Source: Rhodocollybia butyracea
Taxonomy: Eukaryota; Basidiomycota; Agaricomycetes; Agaricales; Omphalotaceae
NCBI GenBank assembly: GCA_015501585.1
Contig: JADNRY010000048.1
Coordinates: 186,001 to 250,000, forward strand
Reading direction: 5' to 3'
DNA length: 64,000 bases
In this document: one piece after another, positions 32,739 to 43,683 of the stretch
Layout: every line of letters starts with the position of its first letter
How positions within the stretch are numbered: position 1 is the first letter of the stretch
The notes under the pieces: generated by a model
Told to the model about the DNA's origin: nothing
The model's database searches: none
What the model saw: only the letters and a program-made list of their open reading frames with translations
Translations under genes and position numbers: made by a program

Positions 32739-34647
32739 TCAGGGACCTGGCAGCGGGAAATCGTATGGACCGCAACCAGACTGAGGTTGGGAGAGACGAT
32801 GATGGATGTGCTCAGTCGATAAATGATGGACGGGAATTGGCGACATTTCACGCGTCTGTTTGCGTGTATAGTCGGCGCCAATGAGCGAATGATGAGTAAG
32901 AAGGCTAAGATTGGACGGGCTCGTTTGAGAAGAAATTGAGAGACTCTCCCGCCTCAGCAGCTTCGCAGCTGGAAAGGCCTTTTGTCGACTGAGCATGTAT
33001 GTCACTCTAAACATAACTTTGCCCCCAACACTTAATTCTTGGTCTATCCTCGTCGCGCCTAAAATGAGGTATAACACAGTAAGTGAGCAGGAAATAAAAG
33101 ATAATTAAAAAAACACTAGACGTACCTGCCTCTAACCACTGACAAGTGGATAATGCACTAGGGGGAAAAGTGAGCCATACGCCCTGCCGAGAGCTTGTAT
33201 CGCCAAGGACATTCGTTATGTCGATGTCACTTTCCTCTTTACTAAAACAGGACAGAGGTAATTGATCCAATATTTTTCTACGATGCTTGAGCCTCGGATG
33301 AGCATCAGATGCAGCTGAAGATGCATACATTTGACCTAGACCTACACCCCAGACTTGTGTGGTGCATTTACAAGTGGGTAATCCCTGATGAGGGCTTGCT
33401 GGGGATAAATGATGCACTTCCAACTCGGCAGCAAATCCCAGTGCACGCCTTGACAATAAGGAGGACGGTTGAGGCATTGGGACATCCAGCTGCAAACGTA
33501 GATATGGAGTTCCAGTGTTATCATACATGTATTTTTCGAGATTAATGACAGCAGGTGTCATCCCATCTGCACGCAGCAACAGCTTCGAGGGTATAGGAGT
33601 GCGCGAGTTAACTCGGGAGCGACTAGGGGCTGCCTCCCAAAGAGAAGCTGTCGGGGGTACTGATGGAACAGGGTGGTTCTGTTCAACGAGCGCATACTGA
33701 AGACTAGAGCTACCATGAGTTAATGCATGATTGCCAGCAGGCAGATTTGTCTGACGCTGTTGTTCAACCTGTAGGTCCTGTGGTTCCGGACGATGTGTCA
33801 TATCTCGTGTTGGTCTTTGGCTAAAGTTGATAGCTGTAGCCATAGAGAGATTTGCTCGAGGTCCCATGCTCTGCTCGAGGGACTGAGGAATAGAGTGCGC
33901 TAAAGGAGGAGAGGGATGCGGAGAGGGCACGACAGGAATGGACCACTCTCCTGGAGAGAGTACAGTCATCGATGACGGTGATAAGATACTAGAGGAGGAG
34001 GACGCGGATGAAGTGCACGAGAACGCAGGAGAGGGATTACGACTCAGACGATGCTGCTCTGTAGGTGATAAAATATCAGAACTGGGTTGTGGTTGTGGCG
34101 GCGGTAGAGGCTCTAATCCTACTAGATGATAATCTACAACCACCATATCCCCAAACAGCATTTAATATGGGCTCTGTGGGATTCGAGGTCAGAAAACTCA
34201 CTGTCAGAATTTCCCTCGGCTTTCCACATATTTTTGAGAACCTGCAAGTGGGACGCGACTTGTTTCCGCGAGCGATCAATGCCGTGGCTGGCGAGGTATT
34301 GAACAAGATAGGCATTCCGTAAGCGCGAACGGCTAGAAGCACCGGCCTCTGAAAATGTCGATGGATGATTATTATGCGATATAGCACAGCTAGCATAGGC
34401 TTGAAGACCTGCACAACGGCGATGAATGAGTGATTGTCGGACGTGCAATGAGCATTCACATACCGTCAACAAAGATTCGTTCTATAGATTCGGGCCATAC
34501 TTCAACACCAGAACCGTCCTTGAGGAGTTTATGATGCTTTCTCCCAGGTGTTAATGAGGATTTCGGACACCGAGCCCCCGAGGTGGGTTGAGAACAAAGA
34601 TTGAGGTAAGGCGTAGGACGAATACGAGTTTGGTTTGAAGCGTTCAT
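32739..34647 (-). CDS. TEA/ATTS-domain transcription factor (TEC1/AbaA family)
   Basis: DNA-binding transcription factor with a TEA/ATTS domain, the class that includes yeast Tec1 and Aspergillus AbaA, which act in filamentation and conidiation. The start at 34647 gives MNASNQTRIRPTPYLNLCSQ, then KLLKDGSGVEVWPESIERIF joined after one intron to LQAYASCA. The domain finishes with SRSRLRNAYLVQYLASHGID and RSRKQVASHLQVLKNMWKAE, the hallmark third helix. A further intron leads to a long Pro/Ser-rich region (LPPPQPQPSSDILSPTEQ, SSASSSSSILSPSSMTVLSP). A later conserved-looking part has LEKYMYDNTGTPYLRLQLDV and VWGVGLGQMYAS, and the end is PYDFPLPGP at 32739. The TEA domain is certain. The splice near 34200-34110 and the last exon join (near 33125) are modelled by hand. 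Confidence 0.85.
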
Positions 34648-37600
34648 AAGCAGCGCGTAGAAGTAAGGAGTAAAAAAGAAAACATAGCGATTACATGTAA
34701 TATTTATATGTGCAAAAAATTAGCGGTGTGGAAACAGAAAGTCAGTTCCCGGAGATCTAAGATAACTGCTTAACTGGGCTGAGCATATCGCGTCTCTCAT
34801 TCCAGGGGAACAATTCTTGATCCTTCCGTCTCGAATGGCAGTTGGGATCCAAACTACCGGTAAAACTCGCCGAGCGACGGCCAGTTCAGATTCCGATCCA
34901 TAAACATAACACCGTGACAAGGTGAGTCACAGCCCCATTATTCGGCACCCTTTTTTCTAATGACCGTACTTTTCCTTGTCAAAGGTCTCTAGCTTATGAC
35001 TGCACTCCGAGTTGCTACGACGCCTTCTTCCAATAAGTTATCAAAACTCAACACCCCATCCTCTCTACGCTTGAGATATACCCGAAGTTTATTCTAGGAC
35101 CAAACCAGCTCATCACGACCTCGATCACGCCAACTACAATTGTTTTTACTGCTGTTTATTATCTTCTTGGTTGAACAGGCCATGTCACATCTGTTCTTCT
35201 CCATTAAGACAGCCCCAACTCTTCTTTAGCCTCAAGTAGTCTTTCTCCCATGGCCTGTCTGACTTTCGTCTCGGATTTATCAAGTTCCTTGGAAGATACC
35301 TTAGAAGAGACTAACTATTACACGTTCCCTGTATCTTGATAGCCTAACCCAAGCAGTATCGATATTGAGAAGGTTAGCGACTACTTCTTGCTAGCTCCTA
35401 GTCTAGCTCAGGCTCAAGCTCAGACCATTTATATGAGTTGCTGTCTTCCATCGTGCAACCTGAATTACACTAATCGTTACCATCGCGATTTTCTTCACCT
35501 CTACACTCTTACGTCTGTGTAGGAAAGCTTTCCTCTCTCATGTAGCCCAAAAATTCTCCTCTCGAGTTAACTCCAGAAAAGAGCAATTCATCCGAAAACA
35601 TTCGAGGAATGCCTAGTTGTAGCTGAGCCTGGGTATGATCTGGTTATCACTGATCAGATAGCTAATACACACCAAGACCCTGAAAAGTGACAGTGCACAA
35701 TACCGAAACCCATTGAAACTAATTTACAAATCTGTGGGGCCCTGTGTAGGCTACCTTCGACGTCAATTACCCGCCACCCACCGACTCGTTCTTTGGGTAG
35801 GATTTCGGTACTAACTAAAGAAGCTGCCTCTTTCGGTGTCGAATACGACACTGCGATACTTATGTACAGCTCTGGTGCCGTTCGGGCCCGGGGTAAAGGC
35901 TCCGACAATAACGAACTCATTTTATTTTATTTGTCCTCTGTCTAGCGGTAACGTGAGAGTGGGGTCTGTGGGGGAATGCTCGGGGAGCTGCACAAGATCC
36001 AGCAAGAGCCATTCAGGATAGAGTGCAGTCGCACCTATAGGTTTTTCCTTGACACTCCTTCATCCTACTTGTGTTGCGCAAAAATACTGTATTTTAGAAG
36101 ACGAGCTGGCTAGGTACTTCAGTACTTTAGCGTTCTACCCTATGTCAGGCTCACGGTATCCTTCTTTGGGTAGCTGATTCTAGGTCTGGCGTGGAGACTG
36201 GAGGTTTCCTTTACGGGACCGCGTTTGGCATCCGACTCGGAAAGAAGGTCTGATTCTAACATTCTCAGTTGCTTCAACAGAGTACGCCGAATGGTAATTC
36301 GTCTACTACTCTTATCCTTCTGAATACCCTGTTCCCCATTCAACAGACGCAGTCACTCCACCTTTTGCTTTATTGCGAACCCCTGCTCCCTAATTCTGCA
36401 TGTCCGAAGCAAAGGACTCATTGAACTGGAACGTCTCGGCATCGCAAAAATTAGAAAACCGATGGTCAGCATTACTTCGACTCATACTTAATTTGCTCAT
36501 ATATGGTCAACACGGGCAGCGAGTATGGCCAGCCTATGCTGAAAAAATACATTGGCTCACATATGCCAAGCTGTGTGGCAGGGAGTATGGCCAAACACTG
36601 GAAAATCCCTCTCGATAGATGCACCGAAGCATGATTATTCTTTCCAAGTGAGTACCAATATGTCAAAAACTACGAATAATTCAGAATTAACGTCCAGTCT
36701 ATTGTATTCCCCAAAGCGAATACTCCAGTTATTCGGAAGGGAGTGAATGCTCTCCTTGATAAACCATATAAAGCATATCAGTGCCTGTGCAATGGAAGAA
36801 AAAAATCAAGAGGAAAGTTACACAAGTTCTGAACACCGGCTCCGGAAGATTGTTAACAGAAGGAATTCAGAATGTTCGCTTCGAATCTACAGTACATTGA
36901 ATGATGATTGTCCATTAGAGTTTTCTGCAATTTGCTACACTTGGATTATCATGATTTAGGTTGTCATTTCATCACGATGAATTTTTCAAAATTCGGGAGG
37001 TGTGAGTCACAGGAGCCATGATTTATTGGATGGATGCCTCCCAACTTGAATGTGGCTATCTATCTCAATGATGCGTATGCACAAGGTATTATACTCGCTG
37101 ATGCGATATGTTGAAGGGTGCATGCGACCCATAGAAAAGCGCGGACTAGTAGGTTGATACGTTCACTGCTCAGAAAGATTCCAAAGAAATCGGAAAATTC
37201 AAGAAAGAATTCAAACCACATTCTAGGATGACGGATGACGGATGACTGAACTAAGGATCGTACGGTACAGTATTATCGAAGGTAATAAGTACTTCAACAA
37301 TGGCTATCCCAGTTAAGGCAGCGCTAGTTAGTCGGATTAATTTATATTTGTTAATTAGCGTATTCATGTTATTCGCATAGTGCTCTGAGGAGAGCCCATG
37401 TTGATTAACCCCCGAAGCTCCGACGTAGGTTTCCCGGTATGTAGGAGAACTCTGTCGCCCCCCGGTTATGCCTGGCCTTCATACCTAAGATAGGTACTAG
37501 CACCGCCGTCTGATCAATAATTCCGACAATGTCCGAGACCATTTATATCATTATATGCGCCGAAGAAGATATGTACATGACAAAGAGTCTGGTATTCATC

Positions 37601-39659
37601 ACTCTGTGTTCGGTCCTCGGACGTTTGGGGGAATTTTTGGAGTAAGTTTTTCCGGAAAGCAAACATGAGACCGTCGGAGTCCTCCGATTGTTTTCTCCGA
37701 GTTTGAATATTTGGAACATGCAGTACAACTTGAAGAAGATACATATGGTCTGTGGTGGTGTCGAGTCTGAACAATGTTGACAAGGACGTGTTCAAGCATA
37801 CATATTAACATGTTGAATAATCATTTACTGACTCACCCAAGACCCACCTTAAGCTCCACCTGAAATTTGCTACTAATTCAATGGTAGGTAGCACTGGAAA
37901 CGAAGACAGCTATTACTCCTGAGTAGTCAACTCTATATCACCACTCGAATGTAGATTATGTATTACTAGTAGTACTTTCTTGGAGCACGTTTGCTTTATG
38001 AAATCCATCCAAGTGTCATCCTCTGGTGGGCAGGATGAAGACAGAAAATTGACAGCGATGATAAGAGTGATAAGTACAGTATTACATCCAGATAAGAATT
38101 CTCTTGTCGTTTGCTTAAGACGGTAAATTTTCCTCTAGCGATTCAAACTTTCCGCGATAGGAAACTTGATTTTCACTGATGATTTCCTTTCTTGGAAGTT
38201 TTATAATGCGAGTAGTAGTAACCGTCATGTGTGAGCGTCAGCCAAGTACGCTAGTGACAAGCTTATTAACATCCCAGGATTAATTAGCTACCTTAATCCT
38301 AGTAGCACAGTGAAGAAGCCGCTTCCGGTGTCATTCTCGCTGCCAGAGTCTTTTCCATATGATACAGGAGTCTATTCACAAACGAAAAAAAACTATTTTC
38401 TGCAACTTGAACTAAATACGGTCTTTCCTTTGAAAAGAGGATGCGGGCTTCTCCGCCCTATGGGTGCGGCAGATTTTATTTGCGTGGTGGCAATTGAATG
38501 TTGAATCAGCGAGGGACATAAGCAACCTGAGGAGGACTCCAAGTTATTGATTTTTCCAAGGGGAACCTGGGGAAGTAAGGTTACCTGTCATTGGCTTCCC
38601 TAAAATCCTCGGATCGCCTTAGAATCACCTGTTGAACTTGCACCGACATGCATACATACAGTACCTTGCACAAGTCCCCGCTGGACGCACAACGTTGTAA
38701 GACTGGAGCTCATAGCAACTTCCCACGCCCTGGTGCCTAGTCTTGCTTGCACATGCGGCATGGTGTAGACTCGGAATACCACCCGGGTGGTTGTATATGA
38801 CGTTGCAGCAATTTATTTTATTGCTGTAGGACGCTCAGTAAATGGGTGATCTAGAGCATCACTTTTCACTCAATGGAGTCTCCGTTCCACCGAAGGTCCG
38901 ATACTATTATCATACTATATTCAGTGACTAAGCTTGATCAAGGTAGCTCTGCTAAAGGTCGTATTCTGGGACTACTGTATTTTGATATACAGGTAGTATA
39001 CTTAACAGAAAATGACAATTGCAAGGCTGTGGAGTTCCGTGTCCTCGAAGTAGTTCTTGCCTATTGCGTCTTCGTTGCGTGGCTCGAGATGCTCTGATTC
39101 AAGTTGAACCATGCGTGTATACTACTTATTGTCAATTGTTAGGAGATGAGTGAGTATAGACGTATTTGTGTTTTTGGGGTAGATTTAGTCTGTCAACCCC
39201 TTTCGAATCGACGTTTGGAGTCATTGAGGCTTCCTTTTTTATCCCAACAAAGTTGAACATACGATGTCTGAGGATCGGCCCGTTCGACAAAGTCTACGTT
39301 AGACTGATACACACACTCGGGACTGACCCACTAAACGCCTCAGTCGTTGAACGCGGGAAGTATCGCAGCCCAGAAGCCCAGGGGGATTTATATAGTATTT
39401 ATCACTCAATTGTGGGCAACTAAATTTATTGCGCCAGTTGATAGCGAAGGAGTAATAGCGAAACAGTTCAGAGATGTGATTGCATACGGATCCTGCGGGC
39501 TTATGAATGAATACTTACCGCGCTAATAAGTAGCCTAGTATTTATGTACTTATGTACATAAGAGATTTTGTCCCCAACAGCTAACAACATACAAAACAGC
39601 AAAAGAATCAAAGAAGAGATAAAATTTAGATGAAAGGCAAAAACGGTTACTTCGAGATA
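34648..39659. other. Gene-poor 5-kb stretch
   Basis: The first few hundred bases upstream of 34647 should hold the TEA-gene promoter. Beyond that I find no supported gene. All open frames are under 100 codons and fall on both strands. One minus-strand frame (35654-35920, SLLSEPLPRARTAPELYISI and ILPKERVGGWRVIDVEG) looks protein-like but has no partner exons. A repeated gtatggcca pair lies at about 36530 and 36584, and a 14-bp palindrome, CTTATGTACATAAG, at 39549-39562. No terminal repeats or transposase or reverse-transcriptase motifs are visible. It may be a decayed repeat region. Confidence 0.5.
39549..39562. repeat. 14-bp perfect palindrome CTTATGTACATAAG
   Basis: A perfect inverted repeat about 90 bp past the stop of HEH1. 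A partial copy (tttatgtact) adjoins it on the left. It could be a 3'-end or regulatory element, or chance in AT-rich DNA. Confidence 0.35.
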
Positions 39660-42444
39660 TTATTCTGCTTCGGCTTCGCCATTTGCGCTATGTTCGACTT
39701 GTTTGAAATCACGGCCGGTATCGATAGATCCACCAACCCAGCGCCAAACTCTCAGCTCATCCCCACCAAAGACCTCTTCCATATTAGCCCGTACATTTGC
39801 GTTTCCTTCGACAATCTTTTCGACTTTTGCCCAAACATTCTGACGGATAGAGACAGAGGTCTCATCTTGCAGGACAAGGTCGCGAAGCTGAATGGAGGAA
39901 AGGTAGGGCTGTGGCGCGTTGACAGGATCCGTGTAATGAGCCAGTTCTTGATTCTGGAGAGATTCCAAAGCGATTTGTACCAATCTCGCGGTACGCTTAG
40001 ATTCAAGCTTCTTTTTGTTACGACGCGCCGAGCTGGCATAGAAAAAAAGTGTTATCGTTGTTAGCGCTTCAAGAAGATTAGCATCAGATATCAATCAATG
40101 AGGACAAAGAACGAATCTCACTAGCAACAGTTCCACGCCACTCATTCCATGTATCGCGAGACTTGACCGTGAGCTTACATGTCCATGAGAGCGAAGGCGT
40201 TTTGTGAGCAAGATATCGGTCACCCCTGGAAAGAACATATCAATAAATGAAAAGAACTTGTGATGAGACTTACTTCGAATCCTCATTAAGGAGAACTCCG
40301 CCCCATTGCACAAGTTGTTGAACAGCTTCATTGAATAGATCATCAAAGTTGGGTAGAGCCAGCTGAGGCTACAAAGAAAACGTGAGCCAAAAGACAGTAA
40401 AGATTTAAAATAACAAACATGAGCACTATTACGGATCGTTTCCTTCAGGGCGTTGACCTGGAAACCCCACCGTCTCGCCTCTCCACCATCCTCATCTTTG
40501 ATGATCTGATTAGCTTCCGCATTACAAAGTAATGTACCACGGCGTTGTGCAAGCAGGGCCTCGATGCCCTTACCCAATACGCCAATATGCATTTTCCTTC
40601 TGGGATCTTCCACGCAAGTAGGAGGAAATGCGATGCTACCAAGACCAGGCAGTCCATCACAGAGTTCTGACAATACTTTCCAAGCCATATCTGAGGGGGA
40701 TACAGATGTGGATAGGGTTGTCTGAGAAGGATCGTTACTAGGCGAAAGGAAGGAAAGTAGGAAAGGTGATTTGAGGATATAGGCCTTCTCGCAAGTCACC
40801 GCATGTCCAGAGCAAACAGCATGTTCTGGACACTGTGTGCAGGAATCGGGGAAGAATGGCGTAACAGGAAGCATGGGACACAGTGGAGAGTCCGGAACAC
40901 TGAAAGGGTCGTGGAGAGTAGTCCTATTCTCTTGATTACATTCCACAACTAAATGCCGCGAGACTTTCAAGCCCTCTAGGACAAGGTTTGTGTCGCTACC
41001 AGCGTCGCAGTAGCCTATAGAGGCGGATTCAAGCTTGTATTCGTACGTGAAATAAGCCAAGACACTAAAAAGCCCAAAGAGCAGGACTCGACTCAGTGCG
41101 GACATTGGTTTCACGTCTTCAAGAAGCAAAGAGTCTTGCGGGAGCTTCGCTACAATACCTGCATCAGCTATCCGCTGTTGAATCATAGCATTTCGATTAT
41201 CTTCATCGCTCAGCTCGACCTCTTGGGGCACGTCTTCAGAAATCTCGTCCATGGCTTCGTCGAACTCTCGTATAGGATCCGAATAGGAATGTACATCCTC
41301 ATCCTCATCCTCATCGCGGAGAGGCACCTCCATATCTTCATATTCTTCCACATATTTCGCAGTACGTGAAGGAGGGGAATATACAGTGGAGACGAAGTTC
41401 CACTGTCCTGAAGTTCGCCGTGGGGGACTCCCAAGTCGAGAGTTGTCGAACTGCGGGATTTCTGGCTCGAAATTGGACTGCGGAGGCGATAACGTAGGGA
41501 CGAATGTGGATTTTGAGGGTGAAGAAGAGGGTGAGATATTGGGCGGGGCAGACATGGATTTCCGGGACTTTCGGGGAGCAAGAGAGCTTCTTCGACCTTT
41601 GGGTCGAACAGGAGAAGGACGGAGAGGTGATGACGATTCAGCACCAGATTGAAAAATGTTGTTATCTTCCCAGCCGCTGTCCTCCTATAAGTTGCCTATT
41701 CAGTAAATTCATTTGTCAAATAGTCCATATTACGTACCGCCTGCGATACACGACGGCTTTGTGCCCCAGCCGTCCCAACCTAATAGATTATCAACTACAA
41801 TCTTCAAACATATAAAGGTGGAATTACACTCTTCTTAGTGCGCCCAACTTTGCGCAGAGGCTCTTGTTGCTCTTCAGGTTCACTTTCTTCAGCAACAGCT
41901 GGTTGAATAGGTGCAGGTGCGCGCCGTGACGTGTCACCTAGCCGTGGTTGTGCGGATGAACGGCGTCGTTTGGGCTAAATTGAACAACTGGGTAAAGTGG
42001 TGACAGTGAACATTGATAAGACTAACAGGGTCTGGTTTGGGAGGAGAGTCTTGTACATCAGGATCTGGAGGAGCTTTAGAGAGTCGCCTGGATGATCTTC
42101 TTATCACTGGAGGCTACAGCACATAGAGTCAACTTCGAAAAATGAAACACTAGCTGGTCGCTCACTCTACCGAGATATTCTCCAGTAACCCCGTCTTTTA
42201 TCCCATCATCGCTCGCAATGCTGTTCTCTTTCCTGAGCCGTTCCTTCTTGAATTTAACAGCTCGCCGTTTGACTTCGTCGTTGAAAACCTGAACGAGTTT
42301 AGCTTTCGAGTAAGGCGTTGGGTAGGAGATGTTATGAAATCCAAGTACACCCAGGAGCTGAGAGATTGTGAGTGTCGAAGGCTCGAAATCAGGCTCTAGG
42401 TAATCGCCCAAGGCGATAACTTGTGCGGCCGTTAATCTCGACAT
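39660..42444 (-). CDS. HEH1: Inner nuclear membrane protein, HEH1/SRC1 (MAN1-type)
   Basis: LEM/HeH-type inner nuclear membrane protein that tethers chromatin and takes part in nuclear pore quality control. The start at 42444 gives MSRLTAAQVIALGDYLEPDF, and the HeH fold continues as LTISQLLGVLGFHNI and PYSKAKLVQVFNDEVKRR. A long disordered basic nucleoplasmic region follows (RRSSRRLSKAPPDPDVQDSP, PLRPSPVRPKGRRSSLAP). After an acidic stretch comes the first membrane span, ALSRVLLFGLFSVLAYFTYE. The lumenal domain is Cys-rich (SCTQCPEHAVCSGHAVTCEK), which is typical of the Man1-Src1p C-terminal domain, and includes LFNEAVQQLVQWGGVLLNED. A second short membrane span (TLTTITLFFYASSA) leads to a basic, helical C-terminus ending VGGSIDTGRDF...AEAE. 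About nine introns. Head to head with MTR3. Confidence 0.9.
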
Positions 42445-42547
42445 GAGAGTTTGAGTAAACGAAGCACCACGTGATGCATGATGCCGCGTTCTTTGGCTTT
42501 GTCTGAGCCTTGAGGTCACTCGGATTCATTGAATCATTCCCCACGTT
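42445..42547. promoter_or_regulatory. 103-bp shared promoter of HEH1 and MTR3
   Basis: Divergent starts lie 103 bp apart. The sequence contains CACGTGATG (about 42469-42477), which includes the E-box CACGTG, and a CCACG motif near the MTR3 start. Confidence 0.5.
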
Positions 42548-43590
42548 ATGCAATCTACGTTTGACAGAAGGAGAATAAACGGTCCAGAAGAGAGTTTTCC
42601 GCCTTTCTTTGCAGAAGAATCCCGGGGATCGCCTCCTCGAAATACCTCAAAAGCTCGCAAAGGAAGAACTACGTCGGATATTCGTCCAATATGTTTGCTT
42701 TTCTACGTCACCTCAAGGAAAATAGCATTCTAATATGTTACAGTTCTTCAGCCAGGACTCATAAGTCAGGCCAACGGTTCGGCATACATTGAGACAGAAA
42801 GAACCAAGATTGCATGCTCAGTGTTGGTGCCGCTTTCGCTACTCTAGAAAGCATCTCATTGGTACATATAACAGCTACGGGCCTCGTCAATCCAAAAATA
42901 CAACATATAATGAAAAGGGAAGGTTAAACGTAGAGGTTAAATTTGCACCTTTTTCTTGCGAGCGACGAAGAGCTCCGTTACGAGTGAGTGTACTTGAGCT
43001 CAATCGCATAACTTACTCAAGTTTTCCAGGACGCAGAAGATCGCTCAATCGCAGTAGCCATTCAGCAGGCCCTTTTATCCTCAATTCGACTAGAACTTTT
43101 TCCCAAATCCAGTATTGACGTCTTCTTAATCGTCATCGAAGCAGACGGGATCGAAGGATGTGTTGCTTCAGGTTCCATCGCCGCCAGTACTGCTTTGGCT
43201 GACGCTGGAATTGATATGTTTGGCCTGGTCATGTCCTGTTCAGCCGTTCGTATTCTTTTCTGACTGGCGCTTCTATCCTAATCTTAATACAAGGCGGTGG
43301 TGGACTCGGATATCTGGATAGACCCGACACAAGAAGAGAGCAGTACAGCGGATGGATCTATCGTTCTTGCATGCATGCCTGCACTCGGAACTGTAACTAA
43401 TGTATGGCAATCAGGTCGGATGAGTCCTGCCCAAGTTATAATGGTATGCAATATCTGCGTTACTCCTTCCTCGTCTTGGCTCATTGCTTTTTTGTTTTAG
43501 TGCATGGAGGCTTGTGAAACTCAATGTGTGAATACACATTCAGTGGTTGCTCAAGCTTTGTTAAACAGTGCGGGCACAGCAAGCATATAG
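42548..43590 (+). CDS. MTR3: RNA exosome core subunit MTR3 (EXOSC6)
   Basis: RNase PH-fold subunit of the six-member exosome ring, which processes and degrades RNA in the nucleus and cytoplasm. The start at 42548 gives MQSTFDRRRINGPEESFPPF. After an intron, RPI joins FLQPGLISQANGSAYIETER and TKIACSV, then YGPRQSKN and NEKGRLNVEVKFAPFSCERR, the defining RNase PH block. The second half reads DAEDRSIAVAIQQALLSSIR, LELFPKSSIDVFLIVIEADG, ASTALADAGIDMFGLVMSCS and GSIVLACMPALGTVTNVWQS. It ends NSAGTASI at 43590. Five introns, all in phase. As in other eukaryotic ring subunits, catalysis is not expected. Identity is strong. Confidence 0.92.
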
Positions 43591-43683
43591 AACCTTATAG
43601 AACTTAAAAGTACAAAGTAATAGTTATGTAGTTGTAAACTAATAATGTATCGAAAGTTAGAATGTGATCGTACAGTTGATATT

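Noticed and set aside
36520..36600. Repeated gtatggcca blocks as a possible transposon end
   Set aside because: Only two short imperfect copies, with no terminal inverted repeats or coding motif nearby.
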